From: Chloroflexota bacterium
GTDB taxonomy: Bacteria; Chloroflexota; Limnocylindria; Limnocylindrales; CSP1-4
Length of the DNA: 23,737 nt
Assembly: GCA_025935655.1 (NCBI GenBank)
Contig: JAICUV010000019.1
Coordinates: 1 to 23,737, forward strand
Direction: 5' to 3'
The notes under the pieces were generated by a model. It was not told where the DNA came from, made no database searches, and saw only the letters and a program-made list of their open reading frames with translations. Shown piece after piece: positions 14,346 to 21,740 of the stretch; the first letter of the stretch is position 1; each line of letters begins with the position of its first letter. Both the position numbers and the translations under genes were made by a program.

Positions 14346-14653
14346 TGGACCGCCGCGTGTTGCCGGGGCCGGCGCCAGGTGGTTCCGGCCCGCGTGGAAC
14401 GCCGGGCATTCGCGGGCCGGCACCAGGCCCCAGGTGCTCCCCGCACGCGGGCTCCCCACCCGCGTGGAACGTCGGGTGTTCCCGGGCCGGCACCAGGCGT
14501 TTCCGGCGCGCGTGGAACGCCGGGCGTTCCAACTGGCGCCCGCAGCCCCTGGTTGGAACGGTGGGCGTTCCAATCGACGGAAGTCCGGCCCGATGAAACG
14601 CGGGGTGTTCCAACCGACGGCGCCGGCCGCTGGTTGGACCGCTGGGCGATCCA
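14346..14653. repeat. Array of seven degenerate 19-bp palindromic units
   Basis: Units begin at 14346, 14395, 14465, 14513, 14554, 14594 and 14635. The consensus is TGGAACG, a five-base loop of form NNGGG, then CGTTCCA. The units at 14513 and 14554 are perfect (7 and 8 bp; the latter extends to 14553-14573). Those at 14465, 14594 and 14635 have one mismatch plus in places a G-U pair; the first two are badly decayed. Spacings are 49, 70, 48, 41, 40 and 41 bases. The first three units share a following GGCCGGCRCCAGG and the fifth and sixth share AANCGACGG. It resembles a REP/BIME-type hairpin cluster, with possible bidirectional terminator or mRNA-end function. Confidence 0.7.
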
Positions 14654-14680
14654 TGGTGGCGCGCGGGTGGGGGCGCGGAC

Positions 14681-14738
14681 GCGATTGCGGGGCGCAGGCG
14701 CGGTTGCGAGGCGCGGGCCGCGGTTGCGGGCGCGGGCC
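14681..14738. repeat. GC-rich tandem repeat, about 19-20 bp, three copies
   Basis: A core GCGGTTGCG (first copy GCGATTGCG) begins at 14681, 14700 and 14720, each followed by GGGCGC- or AGGCGC-like sequence. It lies directly before the stop of the ABC ATPase gene and appears unrelated to the palindromic array. Confidence 0.5.
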
Positions 14739-14747
14739 GCCAGCGGC

Positions 14748-15490
<743 letters not shown>

Positions 15491-15494
<4 letters not shown>

Positions 15495-16414
15495 CCCCGC
15501 ACCCCGCCGATGCCGCGGCGGCCCGCGTCGACCGCGGGCCTCGGCCCCCCGCCCTGGCCACGACGCCGCTCGCGTGCGACGAGCCAGTCGGTGAACCGCG
15601 CCAACGGGATGGTGACCACCAGGAAGATGAGGGCCGTGGCGACGTACGGGGTGAAGTTGAAGGACGCCGCGCTCATGATCTGGGTCTGGCGGAAGATCTC
15701 GACCACGCCGATGAACGACACGAGGACCGTGTCCTTCTGGAGGCCGATGAAGTCGTTGAGCAGCGGTGGGATGACGCGCCGCACGGCCTGCGGGACCACG
15801 ACGTAGCGCATCGTCTGGAGCTGCGAAAGGCCCAGCGACCGGGCCGCGGCCGACTGGCTGGCGTGCACCGATTCGATGCCGGCCCGGTAGACCTCGGACA
15901 CGTAGGCCGAGTACACGAGCGTGAGGACGACGACCGCCCAGAAGAACTCGTCCTTCGGCACGCCCTCGATGCGCAGCGCCGGGATCCCGATCCCCAGGGC
16001 GATGATGACGAGGACGCCCGGTAGCGCCCGGAACACGTCAACGTAGATCGTGGCCATGAGGCGGAGCGGGAAGAACACCGGTCCGGGCATGCTCCGGATC
16101 ACCGCCAGCAGAAGCCCGCAGATGAGGATCAGGACCTCGGCCAGCAGGAACAGCTGGACGTTGACCCAGAACTTCGAGACGAGCTTTGGCAGCGACGACC
16201 AGAAGATCTCCGGGTTGAGGAACTGCGCCTGGACGCGCGGCCAGCCGGCGGAGTTGACGACGACGTACGCGATCGCCCCGAAGACCACGACCGTCGAGAC
16301 GATCGCGATCAGGAGCGCACGTGCGCCCTCGCCGCCGAGCCCGAGGCGGGGCCCGGGCGCCCGGGCCGGCGGCACCGACCCGGACGGCTGGGCGTAGACC
16401 CCCTCGGGATCCAT
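15491..16414 (-). CDS. Polar amino acid ABC transporter, permease (HisM/GlnP family)
   Basis: 307 residues. A Pro-rich cytoplasmic N-terminus of about 30 residues is followed by a membrane helix (about 32-55) and then a typical His/Glu/Gln permease core of about five helices. The ATPase-contacting EAA loop reads E-V-Y-R-A-G-I-E-S-V-x(8)-A-R-S-L-G-L-S (about 175-198), then V-V-V-P-Q-A-V-R-R-V-I-P-P-L. The ATG at 16414 lies 19 bases after the stop of the binding-protein gene, with no obvious ribosome binding site. Only one permease gene is present, so a homodimer is likely. Confidence 0.92.
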
Positions 16415-16433
16415 CAGCTAGGTGGAGCGGATG

Positions 16434-17375
16434 TCAGGGCTGGAAGACGGGCGCCCCGGCGTTGTCCGAGAGCTCTTCCTGGGTGATCCGCGCAAGCTCG
16501 CCGGAGTCGCGCAGCTGGCCGATGGCCGTGTTGACGCAGGCGGTGAGCGGGCTGCCCTTGTCGAGGACGACGCTGAAGTGCTCTCCGCCCTCCTTGGGCG
16601 GGAACTGGCCGACGATGACGCCGCCGTCGAACTGCGCCGCGGTGACGTAGAAGGCGGTGGGCAGGTCGACGACGAGGCCGTCGATCTGGCCGTTCTTGAG
16701 CGCCTCGACCGCGAGGTCGTTGGTGTCGTAGACCTTCGCCTCCTTGGACGGGGCGATGACGTCGGTGATCGTCGTCAGGCTCGTGGTGCCGACCTGGGCG
16801 CCGAACTGGAAGTCCTTCAGCCCGCTGATCGTCGTGACCTTCGAGAGCTTGCTGTCCTTCGCGGCGACGACCGCCTGGGCGACGTCGTAGTACCCGTCGG
16901 ACAGGTCGACCGCCTGGGCGCGCTCGTCGCTGTAGCTGACCTGGCTCAGGTAGATGTCGAAGTCCTTCTCGCCCGGCCCGATCGCGTTGTTGAACGGCGC
17001 GACGACCCAGGTGACGGTGTCGCCGACGAAGCCCAGGTTGCGCGCGATGGACCACGCGACGCGACCCTCGAAGCCCTGGCGGTTCGTCGGGTCACCGAGC
17101 TCCCACGGGTCGGTTTTCGGATCGGACGGCTGGTAGTACGGCGGGTAGGCGGGGTTGTCCGCGCCGATGGTCAGCGTCCCCTTGGTCTTGGTCTGCAGGG
17201 AGTCGAACGTGCAGGCGGCGGCGGCCTGCGAGGGAGCCACCGACGCGGCGGCGGATTCCGAGGCCGCGGCGCTGGCGGCGGCGGACGAGCCCGCGGACGG
17301 CGAGGCGCCGCCGGAGCAGGCCGCGGCGAAGACGGCGACGAGGGCGAGGGCGGAAACGCCCGTGACGGTGCGCAT
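16434..17375 (-). CDS. Amino acid ABC transporter, substrate-binding lipoprotein
   Basis: 313 residues. The signal peptide ends in F-A-A-A-C with C20 the predicted lipidated residue, followed by a Ser/Ala-rich spacer to about 50. The mature domain belongs to the bacterial family-3 solute-binding fold: T-L-T-I-G-A-D-N-P-A-Y-P-P-Y-Y near the start, G-F-E-G-R-V-A-W-S-I-A (normally G-F-D/E-x-D-L-A), D-I-Y-L-S-Q-V-S-Y-S-D-E-R, then G-A-Q-V-G-T-T-S at the hinge. Ligand not predictable, and the usual arginine/aspartate ligand pattern is diverged. GGAGGAG (minus strand, 17393-17387) lies about 11 bases before the ATG. First gene of the three-gene transporter operon. Confidence 0.92.
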   Translation of the reverse strand: MRTVTGVSALALVAVFAAACSGGASPSAGSSAAASAAASESAAASVAPSQAAAACTFDSLQTKTKGTLTIGADNPAYPPYYQPSDPKTDPWELGDPTNRQGFEGRVAWSIARNLGFVGDTVTWVVAPFNNAIGPGEKDFDIYLSQVSYSDERAQAVDLSDGYYDVAQAVVAAKDSKLSKVTTISGLKDFQFGAQVGTTSLTTITDVIAPSKEAKVYDTNDLAVEALKNGQIDGLVVDLPTAFYVTAAQFDGGVIVGQFPPKEGGEHFSVVLDKGSPLTACVNTAIGQLRDSGELARITQEELSDNAGAPVFQP

Positions 17376-17411
17376 GGGTGTGCGATCTCCTCCAAGAATG
17401 GTGCGGGGCGG

Positions 17412-17417
17412 ATTGTA
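17412..17417 (-). promoter_or_regulatory. -10 of the amino acid transporter operon
   Basis: TACAAT on the minus strand, 36 bases before the binding-protein ATG, within the 51-base gap after the SAM hydrolase stop. The inferred leader of about 30 nt includes GGAGGAG. No -35 consensus is visible 16-18 bases upstream. Confidence 0.5.
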
Positions 17418-17426
17418 CCGCCGGGA

Positions 17427-18287
17427 TCAGACGGATCCGGGGGCGAGTCCGTCCACGCGTTCAGCGGGGGCGCCCTCGGGGCGGATCGTGACGGCCATCC
17501 CGCCTGTGAGCCCGAGCGCCTCCGCCCCGTTGCCCTGGTTCACGCCGATGCACGCGCGGCCGTAGGAGTCCTCGTACAGCAGCGGCTCCCCCGCGCGACG
17601 CTCGCCGAACGTGGGCGACCACGGGACCAGGTGCTCGCGGCCGTCGCCCAGGGTCACGCGGAAGCGCCGCCCGACCGGTTCGCCCAGGGTCGCGCGCACG
17701 TCCACGAGGAGCGCGGACAGCTTCACGTTGCCGAACGTGTCGACGTACACGATCTCGGTCGCGAGACCGCCGTCCACGGGTCGCGGCACCGGCAGCGGCG
17801 ACGGGACGAGCGACGCCGGATCGAGCGTCGGGCCCAGGGACGCGAACGGGACGCCCCGGGCCATGTGCCCGGCGGCCGGCGCGAAGACGTCCCGGCCGTG
17901 GAACGTGGCGGTCACGATCGGCAGCCGATAGGCCTCGTTGGCGAGCTCCCGCGCCTCGGTGATACCGCCCAGCCGGTCAGCCGCCGGCATCAGCAGGCCG
18001 TTGTCCGGGCCGATCAGCACGTCTCCCCGGGCGACGCGCAGCGCGACCGGCCGGCGGGCCGTGCCCACCCCCGGGTCGACGACCGCGACGTGGACGCCCA
18101 CCGGGACGTACGGCAGCGCCGCCCACAGCGAGAGCGCGCCCTCGCCGATCGCGAACTTGCGCACGTCGTGCGCGAGGTCGAGCACCTCCGCGTCGGGACA
18201 GATGCCCAGCACGACCGCACGACAGATCGCCGCGGACGGGTCGCGGAGGCCGAAGTCGGTGAGCAGCGAGACGATCGGACGGGCCAT
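17427..18287 (-). CDS. S-adenosyl-L-methionine hydrolase (adenosine-forming), DUF62/SAM hydroxide adenosyltransferase
   Basis: 286 residues. The family cleaves SAM with water to adenosine and L-methionine; fluorinase and chlorinase are relatives. Seen: L-T-D-F-G at 9-13, V-D-P-G-V-G at 70-75, G-P-D-N-G-L-L at 93-99, T-F-H-G-R-D-V-F-A-P-A at 128-138, and V-D-T-F-G-N in the C-terminal part. The water-activating triad described for the hydrolases is present as D71, R78 and H130, with the same spacing (7 and 52) as in the archaeal enzyme, which argues for hydrolase rather than halogenase activity. The start is the ATG at 18287; a long upstream frame is a shadow. TACCAT (18302-18297) nine bases upstream suggests a near-leaderless mRNA. 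Methionine release next to an amino acid transporter is only a positional link. Confidence 0.92.
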   Translation of the reverse strand: MARPIVSLLTDFGLRDPSAAICRAVVLGICPDAEVLDLAHDVRKFAIGEGALSLWAALPYVPVGVHVAVVDPGVGTARRPVALRVARGDVLIGPDNGLLMPAADRLGGITEARELANEAYRLPIVTATFHGRDVFAPAAGHMARGVPFASLGPTLDPASLVPSPLPVPRPVDGGLATEIVYVDTFGNVKLSALLVDVRATLGEPVGRRFRVTLGDGREHLVPWSPTFGERRAGEPLLYEDSYGRACIGVNQGNGAEALGLTGGMAVTIRPEGAPAERVDGLAPGSV

Positions 18288-18296
18288 AGGCGCCCG

Positions 18297-18302
18297 ATGG
18301 TA
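18297..18302 (-). promoter_or_regulatory. Possible -10 of the SAM hydrolase gene
   Basis: TACCAT on the minus strand, nine bases before the ATG. The spacing is longer than the six bases seen elsewhere, so the mRNA would have no leader or only a few bases of one. Confidence 0.4.
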
Positions 18303-18329
18303 GCGGGTGGCCGCCGGACCCCGGAAACG

Positions 18330-18413
18330 CCGAAGCGACGCCGGGAGGAGGTCGGCGTCGCTTCGGAGGATCGCTTCGGTGCCGAGGGAAGGAGGGAGGC
18401 CCGCCGGCACCGA
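18330..18413. repeat. Two adjacent strong inverted repeats in a divergent intergenic region
   Basis: The first has 14-bp perfect arms (18330-18343 with 18353-18366) around a 9-base purine-rich loop. The second has 9-bp arms (18376-18384 with 18405-18413) around a 20-base purine-rich interior. A further TCGCTTCGG (18371-18379) repeats the 3' arm of the first hairpin, so its 5' arm can pair in two ways. Neither flanking gene ends here, so simple termination of a neighbour does not explain it. Confidence 0.5.
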
Positions 18414-18437
18414 CGGAGATGTCCGGTTCGCTGTACT

Positions 18438-18449
18438 GCACCGTGGTGC
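18438..18449. promoter_or_regulatory. Short dyad, candidate operator
   Basis: GCACC and GGTGC arms are separated by two bases, about 94 bases before the -10 of the gene at 18555. There is no bound factor to suggest, and the site may be chance. Confidence 0.25.
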
Positions 18450-18542
18450 GGTGGGGCAACTATGGGCGTGGGGGTAGGGGGGTTCGATGACCCGGGAGTC
18501 CCAGTGGATCGGGTACTTGCGGGGTGCACGACCCGGCCTCGC

Positions 18543-18548
18543 TAGACT
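18543..18548 (+). promoter_or_regulatory. -10 box of leaderless promoter for the gene at 18555
   Basis: TAGACT is followed by six bases and the GTG start. From the box to the start codon the sequence matches the ybaK promoter at 14 of 15 positions (TAGACTCCCG, then Y, then CGTG). Confidence 0.6.
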
Positions 18549-18554
18549 CCCGTC

Positions 18555-19736
18555 GTGCGGGTGCGGACGATCGAGCTGCGGATCCTGGGGGTGGTGCTCA
18601 CCGCCCTCTGGACGCTCGTGTTCGGGCTGGTGCTGCTGGGGTACCGGCCCGGCGGCCCGGTGGACCTCGCCGTGGGCGTCGCGACGCTGGGCCCGATCGC
18701 CATCGCCGTCGCCGCCGTGGTCTGGCCGCCGGTCGCGCGTGGCGACCGTGCGTTCGCTGCCATCGCCTGGCTCGCGCTCGGGGCGATCCTGCTGCTCGTC
18801 CCCTCGATCGCCAGCCTCGTGAACCAGCTCCAGGGCCGTGGGCCGCAGACCCTGCTCCCCTCCTTCGAGGCCGCCTACCCGTGGCTGCTCGCGCTCGTGG
18901 CCACCGGGCTGTTCGCGGGCCTCGGGATCGCGCGTCGCCGCCTGGGCGAGACGGCGCTGCGACGCCGTCGCCTCGTCGCGGGGAGCACGCTCGGCCTCGT
19001 CCTCGTGCTCCTCTCGGGGACCGCTTTCGGCACCGCGGCGATCGTCAACGAGCTGGCGCTCGCGGACCGGCCCGCGATCGCCTCCCGCTTCGGCCCGACC
19101 GATCCCTCGCTCGAGGTCCCGCCGTGCGACGGCCCGCTCGAGGCCGGCGCGACCGCCAAGCTGGTGCTGCTCATGGACAGCTCGATCGACGACCGGAGGA
19201 CCGGCCAGGTCCGGCTCGAGGGGATCCGCAACGGGGCCGACTTCCAGTACGCGGGGTTCGCGGCCTCGCGCCTGACGATGGGCCAGCAGGGCGTGACCCG
19301 GGACGCCGGCCGGGCGTGGATCCTCAGCCCTGGCCGCCCGTGGGCGCCGACGACGATCGACGAGGCGGCCAATCACGACCTCGACCGTGCGGTGGTCAAC
19401 GAGGCGCTGACCCCGGACGACCGGGCTGTGGCCGAGGACCGCGGCCTGTCGTTCATCGAGGGGGCCCGGGCCCGGCACTGTCGCGTCGCGCTCGACGGCA
19501 CGATGGTCCGCCGGGCGCTCCCGCAGGTCGACCTGCTCGTGGGCGCGACGGACCTGTCACGCTGGCGGGGCGACCTCGACTACTGGGTGTTCGCCGACGG
19601 GCAGCTGGGCCAGGTGGACGGCCGCCTCACCGGTCCCGCCGGCAGCCTCGACCCTGACGCCCTCAACGCGCTCATCCGGTTCCGGCTCACCGCCGTCGAC
19701 CGTGGCCTGCCCATCACCGTCCTGCCGCCGCTGTAG
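18555..19736 (+). CDS. Multi-pass membrane protein with C-terminal extracytoplasmic domain, function unknown
   Basis: 393 residues from a GTG six bases after TAGACT. The N-terminal third has about five hydrophobic segments (about 8-30, 36-58, 66-90, 108-128 and 140-163), with an Arg-rich loop (I-A-R-R-R-L-G-E-T-A-L-R-R-R-R) between the last two. Residues about 185-393 are soluble and end in a C-terminal half with L-D-Y-W-V-F-A-D-G-Q-L-G-Q-V-D-G-R-L-T-G, a beta-strand pattern loosely like lipoprotein ligand-binding folds (LppX/LprG-type). Two cysteines (C199 in P-P-C-D-G and one in R-H-C-R) could pair outside the cell. No recognised family. The WYL regulator follows 29 bases later and may be co-transcribed. 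Confidence 0.65.
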   Translation: MRVRTIELRILGVVLTALWTLVFGLVLLGYRPGGPVDLAVGVATLGPIAIAVAAVVWPPVARGDRAFAAIAWLALGAILLLVPSIASLVNQLQGRGPQTLLPSFEAAYPWLLALVATGLFAGLGIARRRLGETALRRRRLVAGSTLGLVLVLLSGTAFGTAAIVNELALADRPAIASRFGPTDPSLEVPPCDGPLEAGATAKLVLLMDSSIDDRRTGQVRLEGIRNGADFQYAGFAASRLTMGQQGVTRDAGRAWILSPGRPWAPTTIDEAANHDLDRAVVNEALTPDDRAVAEDRGLSFIEGARARHCRVALDGTMVRRALPQVDLLVGATDLSRWRGDLDYWVFADGQLGQVDGRLTGPAGSLDPDALNALIRFRLTAVDRGLPITVLPPL

Positions 19737-19765
19737 CTGCCGCCGATGCGAAGGGGTTCCCGCCC

Positions 19766-20818
19766 GTGACTTCAGCCGACGACCTTCCCGATGGCCTCGA
19801 CACGTTCGAGGAGCCGCCCGACGATGGCGCCCGGATCGAGGGCAAGCGCGACCGGCTGGCCCGCCTGCTGTCGGTCCTGCGCGTGCTCCAGGCGCACGGC
19901 GACGCCGGCATCTCCCCCGCCGAGATCGCCCGTCGCACGGGCATGAGCAAGCGCTCGATCTACCGCGACCTGAAGGCGCTGGAGATCGAGATGCAGGTCC
20001 CGCTGTGGAGCGACAAGGGCCGCTGGGGCGTCCAGCCCGGCGCGTTCCTGCCGCCGCTCCGGCTGTCGCTCCAGGAGGCGATGGCCGTCTTCCTCTCGGC
20101 GCGCCTCGTGACCCGCTACGCGGACAAGTACGAGCCCAACCTCGCGTCCGCGTTCGAGAAGCTCGGCGAGGCGCTCCCGGACGCCCTGCGCCAGCCCGTC
20201 GAGCGGACGCTGGACGACCTCTCGCAGCGTCGCGTGGACCCCGACTTCAACCGCCACGTCGCGGACCTCACGAAGGCCTGGGCGGAGCGCCGCGTGGTCC
20301 GGTTCCGCTACCAGCCGGCCCGCTACGACGGGACCGACCGCGAGCCCCGGACCGCCGAGGTGGAGCCGTACCTCCTGGAGCCGTCGCTGGCGACGCACGC
20401 GCTGTACCTCATCGGCCTCGACCGGACGCGCGGAGCGATCCGCACGTTCAAGGTGGAGCGCATCGTGGACCTGGCGCTGACGCCCCAGGCGTTCGAGGCG
20501 CCGGAGCCGGCCGCGCTCGCGGCGACCCTCCGACGGGCGTGGGACATCATCGCGGACCAGCCCCCGACGGACGTCGTGCTGCGCTTCGACCCGTCCGTCG
20601 CGACGCGCGTGCGGGAGGCGACCTGGCACCCGAGCCAGGAGGTGGCGGAGGGCCCGGACGGCTCGCTGGAATGGCGCGCCCGGGTCGCCGGCACGATCGA
20701 GATCCGCCTCTGGATCCTGTCCTGGGGCGACGAGGTGGAGGTGCTCGCGCCCGCCGAGCTGCGGGCCGACGTCGCCGCGACGCACGCCCGCGCCGCGGAA
20801 CGCTACCGAGCCAGCTGA
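19766..20818 (+). CDS. WYL-domain transcriptional regulator with N-terminal HTH
   Basis: 350 residues. After an acidic leader of about 25 residues, an HTH_11-type domain (about 27-80) reads R-L-A-R-L-L-S-V-L-R-V-L, then I-S-P-A-E-I-A-R-R-T-G-M-S-K-R-S-I-Y-R-D-L-K-A-L-E. A helical linker follows, then a WYL ligand-binding domain (about 170-235): V-V-R-F-R-Y-Q-P-A, L-L-E-P, A-L-Y-L-I-G-L-D-R and I-R-T-F-K-V-E-R-I. The name-giving W-Y-L is here L-Y-L. The C-terminal extension (about 255-350) resembles the WCX domain. WYL regulators sense nucleotides or nucleic acid signals in several systems; the ligand here is unknown. The GTG has AAGGGG (19751-19756) nine bases upstream. Confidence 0.9.
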   Translation: MTSADDLPDGLDTFEEPPDDGARIEGKRDRLARLLSVLRVLQAHGDAGISPAEIARRTGMSKRSIYRDLKALEIEMQVPLWSDKGRWGVQPGAFLPPLRLSLQEAMAVFLSARLVTRYADKYEPNLASAFEKLGEALPDALRQPVERTLDDLSQRRVDPDFNRHVADLTKAWAERRVVRFRYQPARYDGTDREPRTAEVEPYLLEPSLATHALYLIGLDRTRGAIRTFKVERIVDLALTPQAFEAPEPAALAATLRRAWDIIADQPPTDVVLRFDPSVATRVREATWHPSQEVAEGPDGSLEWRARVAGTIEIRLWILSWGDEVEVLAPAELRADVAATHARAAERYRAS

Positions 20819-20840
20819 GGCGGGATTGGACGGGCTCGGG

Positions 20841-20909
20841 TAGGCTGGGCGACCTCACCTGTGGGGTCCGGGGGCCCCTCGCCAGCCGCCGGACCAGGGA
20901 GGCCCAGCC
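20841..20909 (+). promoter_or_regulatory. Promoter and structured leader of the CAP-protein gene
   Basis: TAGGCT (20841-20846) is a plausible -10; a start near 20853 gives a 57-nt leader. In it GGTCCGG (20865-20871) pairs perfectly with CCGGACC (20889-20895), and the very next bases are the ribosome binding site AGGGAGG (20896-20902), seven bases before the ATT start. The hairpin abutting the ribosome binding site could tune initiation. Confidence 0.45.
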
Positions 20910-21740
20910 ATTCACACCGCGACCACGCGCCCCATTTCCGCGCGCCCTTCGTGGCGCCGCCGCCTGACCCTGACGCTCGTCTCCGCGCTCGCCGTGGCCA
21001 CGATGCTGGGCGTGTACGCGCCCACCGCGAGCGCCAGCACCGCGTCCAACATGGAGTCGCAGATCCTGACCTGGATGAACCGGGACAGGGTCGCCGCAGG
21101 CCTGGTGGCCTACCGCCGCGACGGCAAGCTGGCCTACGTTGCGGGGAAGCGCGCGGCGCGCATGGCGTCGCTGCGCACCCTCTCGCACACCGCCGCCGGC
21201 CCCAACCTCGGCTACCAGCTGTCCTCGTACGGGGTCCAGTGGTACGACTGGGGCGAGGCGATCGGCGCGACGAGCTATCCCTGGGGCAGCAAGGCGGCCG
21301 CGAACCTGTACTCGATGTGGAAGGCGAGCGCGCCGCATCGCGCGCTCATGATGAGCACCGGCTTCAACTACATCGGGATCGGCGTCGCGCGCGCCAGCAA
21401 CGGGTCCACGTACGCCTCGATCGTGTTCACGGACTCGAAGGACCACACGGGCGCGGTGGGCAAGAACGTGTCGGTGTCCGCGTCGGGGACCACGGTCTCC
21501 TACGCCTGGACCGGCGCGGACGTGAGACTCCAGAAGCGCACCGCCGGGCTGCGCTCGTTCGACGTCCAGTACCGGGTGGACGGCGGCACGTGGCGCACGA
21601 TCCGCAACGACACGACCAACCGCGGGTTGTCGCTTGCCAACCGCGCCCGTGGCCACTGGTACGGGTTCCGCGTTCAGGCGGCGGATCAGCGCGGTAACCT
21701 CGGCTCGTGGAGCCGCGAAGCGAAGGTCTGGGTGCCGTAG
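20910..21740 (+). CDS. Secreted CAP/SCP-domain protein with C-terminal beta domain, probable ATT start
   Basis: 276 residues if started at ATT 20910. The first ATG or GTG in this frame is the GTG at 20994, which would cut the signal peptide in half. Upstream, the frame gives a textbook export signal: R-P-S-W-R-R-R, a Leu/Ala core, and cleavage after A-S-A (about residue 42). AGGGAGG lies seven bases before the ATT, and no other initiator codon except CTG occurs back to the TAG at 20841. The CAP domain (about 45-170) has H93, E116 and H143, matching the cavity histidines and a glutamate of the family, with W-G-E-A-I and Y-I-G-I-G-V-A. The C-terminal part (about 180-276) has a fibronectin-III-like pattern (V-Q-Y-R-V-D-G-G-T-W, then Y-G-F-R-V-Q-A-A-D). 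Probable secreted or wall-associated protein; activity unknown. Confidence 0.83.
   Translation: MHTATTRPISARPSWRRRLTLTLVSALAVATMLGVYAPTASASTASNMESQILTWMNRDRVAAGLVAYRRDGKLAYVAGKRAARMASLRTLSHTAAGPNLGYQLSSYGVQWYDWGEAIGATSYPWGSKAAANLYSMWKASAPHRALMMSTGFNYIGIGVARASNGSTYASIVFTDSKDHTGAVGKNVSVSASGTTVSYAWTGADVRLQKRTAGLRSFDVQYRVDGGTWRTIRNDTTNRGLSLANRARGHWYGFRVQAADQRGNLGSWSREAKVWVP
21695..21700 (+). promoter_or_regulatory. -10 box of leaderless promoter inside the CAP gene
   Basis: TAACCT is followed by exactly six bases and the GTG at 21707. It lies within the last codons of the CAP-domain gene and would drive the HD-domain gene independently. Confidence 0.5.

Larger units (their letters stand above)
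14319..14747. other. Long non-coding convergent intergenic region
   Basis: 429 bases between the PuuD-type gene and the ABC ATPase gene, both of which end here. It is filled by a degenerate palindromic repeat array and a short GC-rich tandem repeat, listed separately. Open frames across it show the repeat as W-N-x-R-R-S-T-like peptides and are not credible genes. Confidence 0.75.

Noticed and set aside
14346..14653. CRISPR array
   Set aside because: The units are degenerate palindromes with unequal spacing (40-70 bases) and similar, not unique, spacers; no cas genes are present.
14319..14747. Protein-coding genes in the intergenic repeats
   Set aside because: Frames in all directions mainly translate the repeat units and show no domain or conserved start.
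17427..18287. Fluorinase or chlorinase rather than SAM hydrolase
   Set aside because: The D71/R78/H130 triad with hydrolase spacing is present, and no halometabolite genes are nearby.
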